Assembly (NCBI GenBank): GCA_015680685.1
Contig: MNCI01000614.1
Location: forward strand, 374,777 to 435,978
Length of the DNA: 61,202 bases
Reading direction: 5' to 3'
Origin: Gnetum montanum
Lineage: Eukaryota > Streptophyta > Gnetopsida > Gnetales > Gnetaceae
Below, in pieces: positions 48,573 through 58,609 of this stretch. Within the stretch, counting starts at the first letter, position 1. Every line of letters begins with the position of its first letter. The notes below the pieces were generated by a model. That model was not told the origin of the DNA. It saw only the letters and a program-made list of their open reading frames with translations, and made no database searches. The position numbers and the translations under genes are program-made.

Positions 48573-50480
48573 AAATGAAAACTCATCCTCGAGTTCCTTA
48601 CAAAATATTGGAAAGGTATGGGATTATTAACTAAATGACAACTGACGATGACATGGAATGATAGACTCAAAGTGCCTGGTGAATGGATCGACAAACATAT
48701 TATAGCATTAGTGTTCATAACCATTGTGGTGGACACTATACATAGATGACATCTAGACCCTCATTTGATAGCTTGAAGAGATAGAGAAAAGAAAATGAGA
48801 CATGTTGCTACCGATGTCAAAAATGTGCACACTATTGTTCATCCATGGCCACATGATCAAGCTTGTTCCTTACGTAAATGCTTTTTGCTCCTGTCCATCT
48901 TGAGTGCTCCCTTCTATCCTAGTCCATTATTCATGTGATTTCCATCTGCACACACAACATAATCACATATTAGCGAGGTTAGATAAGGTATAATGTAATT
49001 GATACCTTGCCTCGAGATGAAGCACATTGGCTAGGTTGTGGGTATGGCAGATACTAGGTTAGAGGTTTGCAATTAAAAACTACCCAAGGTGTAGGGGTGA
49101 TATAAATAATGAAATTGAAAAATTTGCAATAGGCCCCCATGACTAAGAGAGAACCTCTGGTAGCAATAGGGTGGAAAATGAAAGAACAAGAGAGATGAGA
49201 GAAATAACAATGGTGAAGCCAATAAAACAAAAATAGAAATGGATGTCATGGATGGGGTGAAACAAGAAAGAGTTGATTGTAGAAAATGTTTAAGGGTAAG
49301 AATTTAATAATTACACCAAAAATGAATGCTAGTGGGTCCTCCCCAAAGCAAGCTCATGTCCTTGATGCCCTAAAAAACCAAAAAACCAAAGAGTCTGTAG
49401 GCTCTAGGAATGTCATATGGAAACAATGGTTAAGAACTTACCCAAAATAATTTACCAAAGAATAAAAATGCATCAACCAAGATATAGACTAATCATAAAA
49501 TCAATAATGAGGTGGAATATGGAAAATAATGTGGAAAGAGAGAATGGAATGGAATCCCAAAATCAAGGTTGTGTAAAGTCCCTTGTATATTATGTGATTA
49601 AGGTGACTTAATGAAATTCAGCCCAAATCCAGATTAAAACTAACCACATCTAGTGACCTTGCATCAACAAAATTGACCAACCCATCCTCCTAAAGCAATG
49701 AGAATGCTTTCACAAAGCAACCACCATTCCAAAAGGAGAAGAATAGAGAAACAGGAACTGAGGAAGGGCTATAGTTAGAGGGAACCTTTAGGCATGGGTA
49801 AAATGTCTTTCAAGTGCCATAATCAGTGCTTATAGCCCATGTTTCTTTATTATGTCTAAGGGGTGTGCTTTGAATTCTCACCAGTTTTTTTGAATGAGAA
49901 CCACACCATGCAAAGACTTATTTGATTTAGTCAACTTCCTGATATTGGTCAATAGTGAAATGGTAGAAAACCTATGAAAAAAATCTAATTACCTAAGATA
50001 ATAGGCAACTCAAATGTGTTGAATTCCCTTGAAATCACATCCTTTTCAATCCATTTATATCTTTCCTTGGTTTGAAGAATAGCAAGCCACCAATTCATTA
50101 ATAAGTTTTCTTAGAAAAAAGGATAGTCCATTTCCAAAATAAAGGGATACCATGGAGTTGTATGGATAAATGGATGACATGGACTCATTGCTTGTTTTAT
50201 CAAAAGAAACCATATCTTAGCATCAACAATAAAAGTCAAAGGTAAAAACTAAACATTATTGATCAACACCATTATAGTACAATCCACCATCATGAGCACT
50301 TATTATATGACAAGTGAGAGTAATTCAAAAAAAATGTAATAGAGAAAGAAATAGTAAAAATGTTAACAATGGTGTAAAACAAAAATAAGTAAAGATGAAG
50401 AATGTGTAAAATGAAAAAGACAAATTAACTAGGGGATTTAGAATGGTTAGCATTAGTGGCCATCTTTCCCACAACTAAGT
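48573..50480 (-). other. 3' region of the old family A element
   Basis: Between integrase and PPT, about 1.9 kb. Athila elements often carry an env-like ORF here, but I see no signal peptide, membrane segment or long frame on the minus strand. Short frames such as 49417-49611 on the plus strand have no recognisable content. Confidence 0.45.
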
Positions 50481-51743
50481 TGGAAGGAGGAGATCCAAAA
50501 TAATGAGCAAGGTTGTTCATTAATAGAGGTAGTGTTAGTACTAGCCATTTTAGGCTCATGGAAAGGTTTGGTTTGCTGGATGTTGACCAATAATTTCCTA
50601 TCTAGGCTTTCAGGTTTATAGATCATCATGGCCTTTGAAGAAAAAGATTCATGAATGATATAAGGTCCTTACCACAACATTTGAAATTTAGTTCATTATG
50701 GCACATGTGTGGGATTCCAATACAGAACCTTATTTTCTGGTTGGTATCTAAGTTTCCTAATTCTTAAGTCATGACATTGCTTGTTGAAGGCCTTGTGTAA
50801 TTCGTTGGATGATAGGGTGGCTAATCAATTTTCATCTAGCAAGTTAAGGTTCATTAACCATTCTTTCTATGCTAAACTAAGGTTGAGGTCGAGGTCACAT
50901 GCTATAGATAGTATACAGAGATCAACTTGGATAGGGAGTGTTGGAAGTTTACTGTATACTAACTCATAGGAAGAATAACCTATAGGAAGTTTCCATGTGG
51001 ATCAGTATGCCCAAAGAGAATCATTTAATTTGGTTCTCTAGTCTTGCCTATATTTGCTAATGGTTCGTGTCAATATTTTTGTGATCTCCCTATTGGTGAC
51101 TTTGGCTTGACCATTCACTTGAGGATGATATGGTGTAGTCAACTTACTCAACTCCTAAGCGTTGCATTAATTTTTGAAAGGTCACACTTATAAAATGTGT
51201 ACCATTATTGAAAATAAGTGCACGAGGCATGCCAAACCTACTTATGATTTGTTGTTGAACAAATCGTGTAGTGGTAGATGATGTACAGTTAGTAATAGTG
51301 GCTACGTCTACCCACTTTGTAAAATAGTCAATAGCAATAAAAATGTAGGATTTTCCATTGGACATTGGTGTGATAGGCCCCATAAAATCAATTCCCCATA
51401 TGTCAAAGGGTTCTAAAGATTAAATCCATTATTGTGGAACCTTCATTCTAGCAGTTGTTCCCCCATGGCATTGGTAGTGCTTACAAGATTGGATGAAATG
51501 ATGAGCATCCTGGAACAATGTAGGCCAATAATATCCTGCACGTGATATTTTAATGGCTATTTGTCTCCCAACATAATGAGCCCCACAAGGACCCTCATGA
51601 GCATATTGGAGGACTCGCAATTGGTCTCCATCGAGAACACACCATTGGATAAAGCCATTAGAAAATACCTTATAAAGGTATCCATTGATTTCCATGAAAT
51701 ATTTGGCTCGGTGAACAAACTATTTTTTCTTTTTAAGGTCTAG
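50481..51743 (-). pseudogene. Old family A integrase
   Basis: The frame 51695-51429 has the HHCC zinc finger (YAHEGPCGAHYVGRQ, then SCKHYQCHGG). The frame 51383-51144 has the catalytic core: [10 protein letters not shown] with the first Asp; LIFNNGTHF where the second Asp reads Asn. Then YHPQVNGQAKVTNREI, where the expected Glu after GQA reads Lys. The C-terminal part follows to about 50500 (VLYWNPTHVP, then GPYIIHESFSSK). Both lost acids are G-to-A on the coding strand, as methyl-C deamination on the other strand would give. Inserts cDNA in active relatives; inactive here. Confidence 0.8.
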
Positions 51744-51899
51744 CCCTTGTGGTATTTATTCTATGAGAAGATAGGTAAAAATGATACTATACTAGTTTGT
51801 CTCTATGGTTAATTGATTGTTTATTACACCTGCAAAGAGGAGTTCATCAAGGAAGCAGTCAAAAATTGGATATTCATCCTCTTTGCTATCCCATTGTAA

Positions 51900-53300
51900 C
51901 TAAGATAAGTGATCAATCATAACATTCTTGGTGCCTTTATGATCCATCATCGTAAGATTGAACTCTTGTAAGATCACGAGCCATCGTATGATGTAAGGGC
52001 TCACCATTGGTTTATTTATTAGGAACCATATTGCACTATGATTTGTGTGTACAAATATTTTATAACCCAACACATAGCACCTAAATTTTTCTAGTTCAAA
52101 CACCACATCCATTAATTATTTTTCTATTATATTGTAATTGAGTTGTGCACTAGCAATACTCTCACTTGCACAATGAATGTAATTGGGTCGTTTTTGGTCA
52201 TCTAACTGTATAAGTATGGCTCCTAAAGCAAAGTTGGATGCATTAGTCATTATTTGGAATGGTCTAGACCAGTTAGGAGCTTGTAGAATGGGTGTTTCTA
52301 CGAGATTTTATTTTAAGGTTTGGAAAGCTAGAGCTCACATTCCTTGGTCCATTCAAAGGGTACATCCTTCTTCGTTAATTCTACCAATGGTTTTGCAATC
52401 TTTGAAAAGTTCTCAATGAAGCATCTATAATAGCTAGTATGTCCAAGGAATTATCGAATATCTTTCATAGTTTTAGGTTGATAAGTGATTTCTTGGATGA
52501 ATTTAATCCTTTTGGGATCTACCTATATCCCTGTTTGTGAAATCTTATGCCCTAACACAATGCCTTCTTGGACCATTAAATGGATTTTTTGCCAATTGAG
52601 CCTTAATTTGGTTTCTACACATCATTTTAGTACTTTCTCTAATTGGTCCAATGCTTGTTTGAAGTCCACTCTATAGGTGGAGAAATCATCCATAAAGACC
52701 TCCACACCATTTCCTATTTGCTGTTGAAATATACTTAGAAGTAGATGTTGAAATGTTGCTGGGGCATTGCACAAGCCAAATGGAATCTACTTATATGCAA
52801 ATGTTTCCCAAGGAATTGTGAATGTAGTCTTGGCTTACTCTTCTGGTGCTATTTTAATTTGATTGTCTCCATTGTAACCATCCAAAAAACTATAGTAGAA
52901 ATGCCCTACAATGGTATCTAGGACTTGGTCAATGAATAATAATGGGAAATGGTCTTCAAACGTTTCCATGTTTAACAGCCTAAAGTCTATACACACACTC
53001 CATTTTCCTCCCTTTTAAGGCATAATGACTAATGGACTAACCCATTTACTATCAAAAATTGGGTAGATGAACCCAGCTTTTAGAAGTTGTTCAATTTCTT
53101 CTTTAACCACTTGCTTAAGCTTTGGGTTCAATCACCTTTGCGGTTGTCGTTGAGGCTTCATGGAGGGGTTAGTGTAAATTCTATGTTGGCATATCCTAGG
53201 ATCTATTTTGGTTAATTTAGGATATGACCAAGTAAAGGCTTTCTACCATTTATTTACCATATTTAGTAGTCTTTCTTTTTATTGAGGAGTAAGCTTAGCG
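51900..53300 (-). pseudogene. Old family A reverse transcriptase and RNase H
   Basis: RT motifs in order on the minus strand: LKQVVKEEIEQLLKAGFIYP; KWVSPLVIMP; GGKWSVCIDFRLLN; FYYSFLDGYNG; IPFGLCNAPATFQ; and VFMDDFSTY (52700-52680), where the catalytic YxDD box is FMDD. RNase H at 52112-51900 reads FRCYVLGYKIFVHTNHSA, where the usual TDH is TNH, then RWLVILQEFNL and NVMIDHLS. The copying enzyme of the element; several stops and frameshifts interrupt it. Confidence 0.8.
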
Positions 53301-53647
53301 TTAATGATTACCAGTTTTCCATTCTTGAGAAATGTGTACTCCATACCAGTGGGCAATAGTTTTAACTCAAGGGGTTCTTGCTTAAACTCATCAAATATTT
53401 CTAGCTTTCTCCAATTGGTATTTTTAGTATTAGTACTTGGGAGTTGGTGATGGACTTACTCTAATGTATCTATGCTATCGATATAGGCTCAAGTCAAGCT
53501 CTCAGTTGGTTTCATGCATAGAGTTGAATTGCTCTCTTGGTCAGCTATTAGTCACTAAGTGCCTTTTTGTCTTGTGGATACTACATACAGACATCTTTAT
53601 ATGTTAGTTACTTGTGCACACTGGTTACATGCAAGAAAGGTTAAGCA

Positions 53648-54080
53648 TTATACAAACCAGGCCTTCTGCACGTAGTTGCATCCTGTGTCATTATATGCAA
53701 TGCATGGAAATTTTTTCTTCTTGATATTTCCAAATGTATTTTCCTTTGATATTTTTATGGAGAGATCATGTATGCCTAGGCATGCATCAATCATACTTAA
53801 CCATGCTCTTTCCATTATGATTAGGAAGTCTCCCTTATAGTTTCTGACATGAATCACTAGGAAATCATCTAGATACGACCACCCATAAACAATGGTGACA
53901 ATGTCCTCCACTAGTCCTAATGGGACAGTGATGGACTGGTTGGCCAACTCTAAATGAATGTTACTCTTTTCTAGTGGAGGCAGGTTCCAGGCTTTATACA
54001 TTTCTTGAGAGATTAAGTTAAAACTAGAACCTAAATCCAAAAGAGCTTTTCAAGGCTCATTCCCAACGATTTGCAAATAT
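53648..54080 (-). pseudogene. Old family A aspartyl protease
   Basis: ALLDLGSSFNLIS at about 54050-54010 is the plant gypsy/Athila version of the D-S/T-G active site (DLGxS). An open frame of 130 codons follows (54040-53648), with IVYGWSYLDDFLVI as the mid-domain strand. The length suits a retroviral-type protease, which cleaves the gag-pol precursor as a dimer. Intact motif, but isolated by stops upstream. Confidence 0.8.
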
Positions 54081-54099
54081 ATAAGAAGACTTCCAAGAT

Positions 54100-56691
54100 T
54101 ACAGAATTTCCTAGGAAGATGGCCAACTTTAATCCAATTGTTAATGGCATGAGTCAACATGACTATGTGCGTTGGGTGTGATTTTTTGTTTGAAGGAAGT
54201 TCCAAAGATTCAAATGATGGTGAGAAAATTGGATAATTAGCCGCTTGTGGCTATAAGGACTTGGTTGGACTATTGATTCTAGAGAAGGGCCTCTTCTTTA
54301 TGTAGTTGACTAAACTAACAATAGATAATATATTGACAGCCCTTGTAGTGTTACATTGCTGTAGCTGGGCAGGAAGCTCATCCTACATAGTTGGAGCAGG
54401 TGGTAATGGAGCCAATGGTGGAAGAGGTGCGGTTGGATGAGAAGGATAGTACATTTGTGGAACATCACTCCTAAGAGAAGGAGTTCTATAGTACTCGTGG
54501 ATCTAGTAGTAAGGTTGAGGAGTGACGTGACTAATGGTGTTATGTGGAGAGATTGATTACTACATGTAGTACTTGTATGGGTTAGGTTGAGGGTAAGAGT
54601 ATTTTTGATGTAGTAATGTCATTCCCCATGATTATGGGTGTTGCCATTATTAATATTTTTCATTCAGTTGTAGTGGAGCTCCACTTAGATAATACATCAA
54701 GGGTTGGTGGAATTGCCTTGGGTCACCTTGAGGATAAGGTAACCTTTTGAGTGCTTACTATCTATTTAATCATGGGTTTAGTGCATACACCCCACACTCT
54801 TGCAAGTGTGAGACTACTAGGAAACATCCTTTAGGATGGTCATATTGGCATATCTCACATCTGACATCATTGTTTGTGTTCGAATCCACAACCTCTTCAA
54901 TGATGGAAACTTTGCCCTTACCTTTGTTATGTGCAGACTTATCTTCTTTCTTTTTCCTTCTCTCTTAGTCACTACTTTGCTCTCTAGACTCCTCGACTAT
55001 TTTTAGAATGGTTTGAAATTTATCATCTAGGGAGTTCCACATTTGATTTACCTTTGTCGATAAATTTGATGCAAATTTGTGAATGGGAAAATTCCTCCTA
55101 TTCACCATCTCTTCAAGTGGTGACTCTTCTTCATCTTCACAAAATCTAACTTTCTTCTTTTGGAGGGAAGGATCTCTATTGTATCCCTCTTCACTTTCTC
55201 TTTTCCTTAACTCACCTTCCTCTTTGGCAACTCTCTCCAACAATCTTTGTATTTTATGGGCTTTGAGCTTAGATAGCCTTTCCTAGGCATAAGTGCTAAG
55301 GGATCTTCATGTTTCGTATGTAAGCCCATCCATGAGATGGCGTAGTTGTTCCATTTGTGAGTAATCATGGCCAGGGAAATGATGTAATAATGTAATATCT
55401 GCCCATGGTAGCATCCAAGATTTCATGTCCTCTTTGTTTCCATCCTTGGATTTGCCTATGAAGGTTGGACACTTAGGAGTACATTTGATACTTATTGTTA
55501 AATAACTAACATGGTACTCCATCAAAAAATGGATTACAGTTCTAAGGACCAGTACCAGCTTCCCTCTTCCTTGATTAGTGTTCGTGGAAACAACTTTAGG
55601 TTTTTCCACTTGTTTTATATATTTTGCAAGGAACATGCATCGTAAAATTCTTGTAGATAGTTTTGAGGATCAACATTGTATCCCCCTTCAAATTGTGGGA
55701 TGTTGTTCATGTCTAGTCTTTTGATCCTACTATCCTTCTGGTGCCTTTTTGGAATCTTAATGGCCTCTGTAATGTCTAACATACTTCGGGTGATGAGTAG
55801 GGATTCATCATGATCATATTGTCTATGGCATATATGATGCCTATGTTTTTTCCTACTCTCCCTTATTTCATGATGTGTTTCTCTAGAATGCCCTTGTCCC
55901 CTTTCTTGATTGTTTTGTCTATGATCTCTATTTCACTTACCATTGTACTTATGGTCTTTTCTTTTGTGAATGCATTTAGATCCCAAAGGAAAGGGGGAAG
56001 GAGATGATGAAGGTGAAGAGGAAGGAGGACTAGCACCATGACAACACCTATCACTTTCTCTTTAGTAGTCTCAGCCTTAGTCATGGTTATGATCAGAATG
56101 TCTGTCAATGTCATGTGTTCATGTTCCTTTTTTAGACTCGTTGTGTTCATTTGTATTAAAAACTAGGTTATGAATAGTTGAGTGAAGATTCTGATACACA
56201 ACTCCTCGACCAAAGTCAACGAGAGGAACATCGTTTTGTGGAAAACCTCCCGAGGCAGGTTCATCACCCTCATTTTTACTTAGGACATACGGAACATCTT
56301 GAGACCACTTTCCCTTCATAGATTTGTAATGTCTCTTCTATTGTAGGTTCCTTTGGCATTGTGCCTCCATGGATCGATACTCTCTCAAGTCATGTTCATG
56401 CACAATGTACTCTACCTATAAGTGATGCATACCAATTTGCGTGAGAGCATGAAGAAGCATGCTTGGGATTGAGCGATCAGGAGGTAATACTATGTTACCT
56501 TCTAAACCATGCCAACATAGTTGTTCATCCTAGTGGAGAATAAAGGTAAAGTTTGTTATATACTCATCTAGATCAGTGTATACCATGAAAAACTGTTGGG
56601 GCACTAGTAGTTCATCATGTGTACTATGACTTTGATTGTTCATTGTGTCGAACCTAGTCAGTGAAGCACTCTCATAAAAAGAAGGAGACAT
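54100..56691 (-). pseudogene. gag: Old family A gag
   Basis: Start ATG at 56691-56689 (MSPSFYESASLTRFDT). Collinear with the young gag: LPPDRSIPSMLLHAL here against LPPDRSISNMLLHEL there. Core region 55640-54965, including frame 55636-55307 and the charged segment 55243-54965 (RVAKEEGELRKRESEEGY). A compact knuckle at about 54855-54820 reads CEICQYDHPKGC. Broken by TAG codons, for example LH-stop-DEQL where the young copy keeps Gln. Confidence 0.8.
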
Positions 56692-56808
56692 GATTAATTA
56701 TTTAGTGTGTAATACTCTTTTTCAATGATTGTAGGATAACTAATCCTAAGGGTTCGTTCCAATGATGGAAATATTTCCTAAGTTCTAATCAGAACACAAA
56801 CAACCAAA

Positions 56809-56826
56809 TCCTTGGCAATAGTGCCA
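56809..56826 (-). other. Primer binding site of the old family A element
   Basis: Minus strand reads TGGCACTATTGCCAAGGA one base inside the LTR, a decayed form of TGGCGCCGTTGCCAGGGA in the young element. Differences are transitions at CpG and related sites. Confidence 0.8.
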
Positions 56827-56827
56827 A

Positions 56828-57464
56828 TGATGAGTGATGAGGTACCATTATGCCCAACCATACGAATACGAGCATTATGTGCAATCTGGTCAAACTCCAA
56901 GAATTAAGTGTTTATGCACTTACACAGAACAAAGATGGATTATGTGATCATTGTCTTCCCAAGCTTACTTGTTAGCCATGGTTGTATGGTTAAGTAAACT
57001 TGAGATATATGATTTTTATGCTTTTTATGTTTTATGTTCCTAGTACTTAAAATGGAGAAATAAAATAATTTAGGTAACTAATTTAATTTTACTAATCCAC
57101 TATGCTCTAACTAGTCCTAACACTAGCATCCATTCCCACTTGTCAGACACATCTTGAACTAGTGTAACACTACTGGGATTACCAAATGCTAGTCATTAGT
57201 AGGTTACCAAGTGTTCCACATATGCTTGAAGTGGTCATACTGAGTGTGCTAATTCGTTGATAATTAACAATTCAGTAAAATAACATTAATTAACTAATGA
57301 GAGTAGTGAATAATAGTAAATAACATTTAAATGAAATAATTAAGCTATTCTAAATGTTGCAAGGTTTATCACAAAGTTCATCTTTATTTCTGGACACAAG
57401 GTGTGCTTAGGTACACAATGCTCGAATAAGCATCTGTTCACTTTATGACTCCTACTATGGATAC
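56828..57464 (-). repeat. Old family A element, 5' LTR (interrupted)
   Basis: R/U5 and part of U3, ending CTCATCA next to the PBS. Matches 47721 to about 48350. The missing U3 segment with TATA and GATATC array should lie to the right of the young element that inserted here; predicted target duplicate gatac (57460-57464). Confidence 0.85.
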
Positions 57465-57488
57465 TGATGAGATGCGACCTGAATGTGC

Positions 57489-57570
57489 CGCGATATCGCA
57501 TCCCATGCGATATTGCGTACGCGATATCGCGTCTTCCCCTGCGATATCGCGTACGCGATATCGCGGTCCG
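57489..57570. repeat. CGCGATATCGCG palindrome array in U3
   Basis: Four GATATC and one GATATT cores within about 75 bp, mostly inside CGCGATATCGCG; two are joined as CGCGATATCGCGTACGCG and onward, so longer perfect palindromes arise. The block ends about 20 bp before the TATA box. Very CpG-dense, unlike the surroundings. Confidence 0.88.
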
Positions 57571-57589
57571 CCGCCATATCTATAAATAA

Positions 57590-57600
57590 GAGGCGGCACT
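57590..57600 (+). promoter_or_regulatory. TATA box of the family A LTR
   Basis: CTATAAATAAG, followed by the G-rich start of R. The same CTATAAATAAGAG occurs in the old 3' LTR (minus, about 48449-48437), so it is the conserved promoter of the family. Confidence 0.8.
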
Positions 57601-57754
57601 CCCTTCATTTCCCAATCCTGGCTAGAAGTAGCGAAGCTCTGGCAGATTGATCACTCCAGAGTTAGAATTTTTCCCATGTGCCCGCAGTAGGAGTCCTAGA
57701 GTGAACGGCTCTTTATTCGAGCAGCTTGTAACCTGAACCCAAGTTGTGTATGGC

Positions 57755-57760
57755 AATAAA
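57755..57760 (+). terminator. AATAAA poly(A) signal of the LTR
   Basis: AATAAA in tggcaataaagatg, about 160 bp downstream of the TATA box, in the position expected for the R-region 3' end signal. Confidence 0.55.
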
Positions 57761-58464
57761 GATGAACTTGATTGGATAAACCTTGCAGTACATGGTTTTA
57801 CTGTTGTTTATTTATTGCTTTTCTAGTGCGCACAAGTATGACTTGATTACGAGCATTGGCTGCTTGGTAACCCAGTAGCGTATTCCAGGATTCTACACTT
57901 GGTAATCCCAGTGGTAGTCCAATGTGTATGGCTAGTCAAGGAATCGGCTACTCATTGCTAGGCTAGAACGTGTGATAAGTACAACTTAGTTACGAGCACC
58001 CACGGGTGTGTACGGCTAGCTAAGGAATCGGCTGCTTATTACACTTAAGCTAAATAGGTGCCTCAGTACAACCACTTCGAGCACTTGCGTTATGTGTGGC
58101 GATACCAGTACCGATTAGCATTTGGTAAGCCACAGTTGCATAGTTTAGGGTGTGTCCAGTAGGTGGGAACGGATGCTGACGCTAGTTAACTTAGACTTAG
58201 GACATTAGTTAGAGTTAGCTTAGTTTCTCAACCCTTTCCTCTGATAGCATAGAAGATAAACCGAAAAATACCAAAAAATCACATACCTCATACTTGCTTA
58301 ACCATACACTGTGACACTTACAAGCAAGCCTGGGAAGACAACGAACGATTAACCCCAAGTGTTTCTTGTGGCGTTAAGGCATTTAGTCTGCGGAATTCGA
58401 CCGGATCGCGCGTGCACACTCATATTCGTATGGTTGAGTGTAGGGGTACCTCGCCACTCATCAT

Positions 58465-58482
58465 TGGCGCCGTTGCCAGGGA
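58465..58482 (+). other. Primer binding site of the young family A element
   Basis: TGGCGCCGTTGCCAGGGA, one base after the LTR. It is the TGGCGCCGTTGCC class used by many plant Ty3/gypsy elements, including Athila types; I do not assign the exact tRNA. Confidence 0.85.
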
Positions 58483-58609
58483 CTAAGTGTTTTTTCACCA
58501 ATTGAACATAAGGGATATCACTCACATCGTTGTGAGCTTAAAACGAACCTTAGGGTTAATCAGTTAATCAAGAACATAAATAACGGTGAAAGCTAGCACA
58601 CCATTAGAA

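Larger units (their letters stand above)
47721..57464 (-). mobile_element. Old family A gypsy element (Athila-like), nearly complete
   Basis: Minus-strand element 9.7 kb long: 5' LTR (truncated by a younger insertion) 57464-56828, PBS, gag 56691-54100, PR, RT, RNase H, integrase, about 1.9 kb of 3' region, PPT and 3' LTR 48559-47721. It is the same family as the young element at 57465, matching in LTR ends, PBS and gag. Inserted into gag of family T copy 3; the predicted target duplicate is atggc (47716-47720). Coding regions carry many C-to-T type stops. Confidence 0.85.
57465..58463 (+). repeat. Young family A 5' LTR
   Basis: 999 bp, with perfect 7-bp inverted ends TGATGAG and CTCATCA. It holds the palindrome array, a TATA box and a poly(A) signal, and is followed after one base by the PBS. 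Confidence 0.92.
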
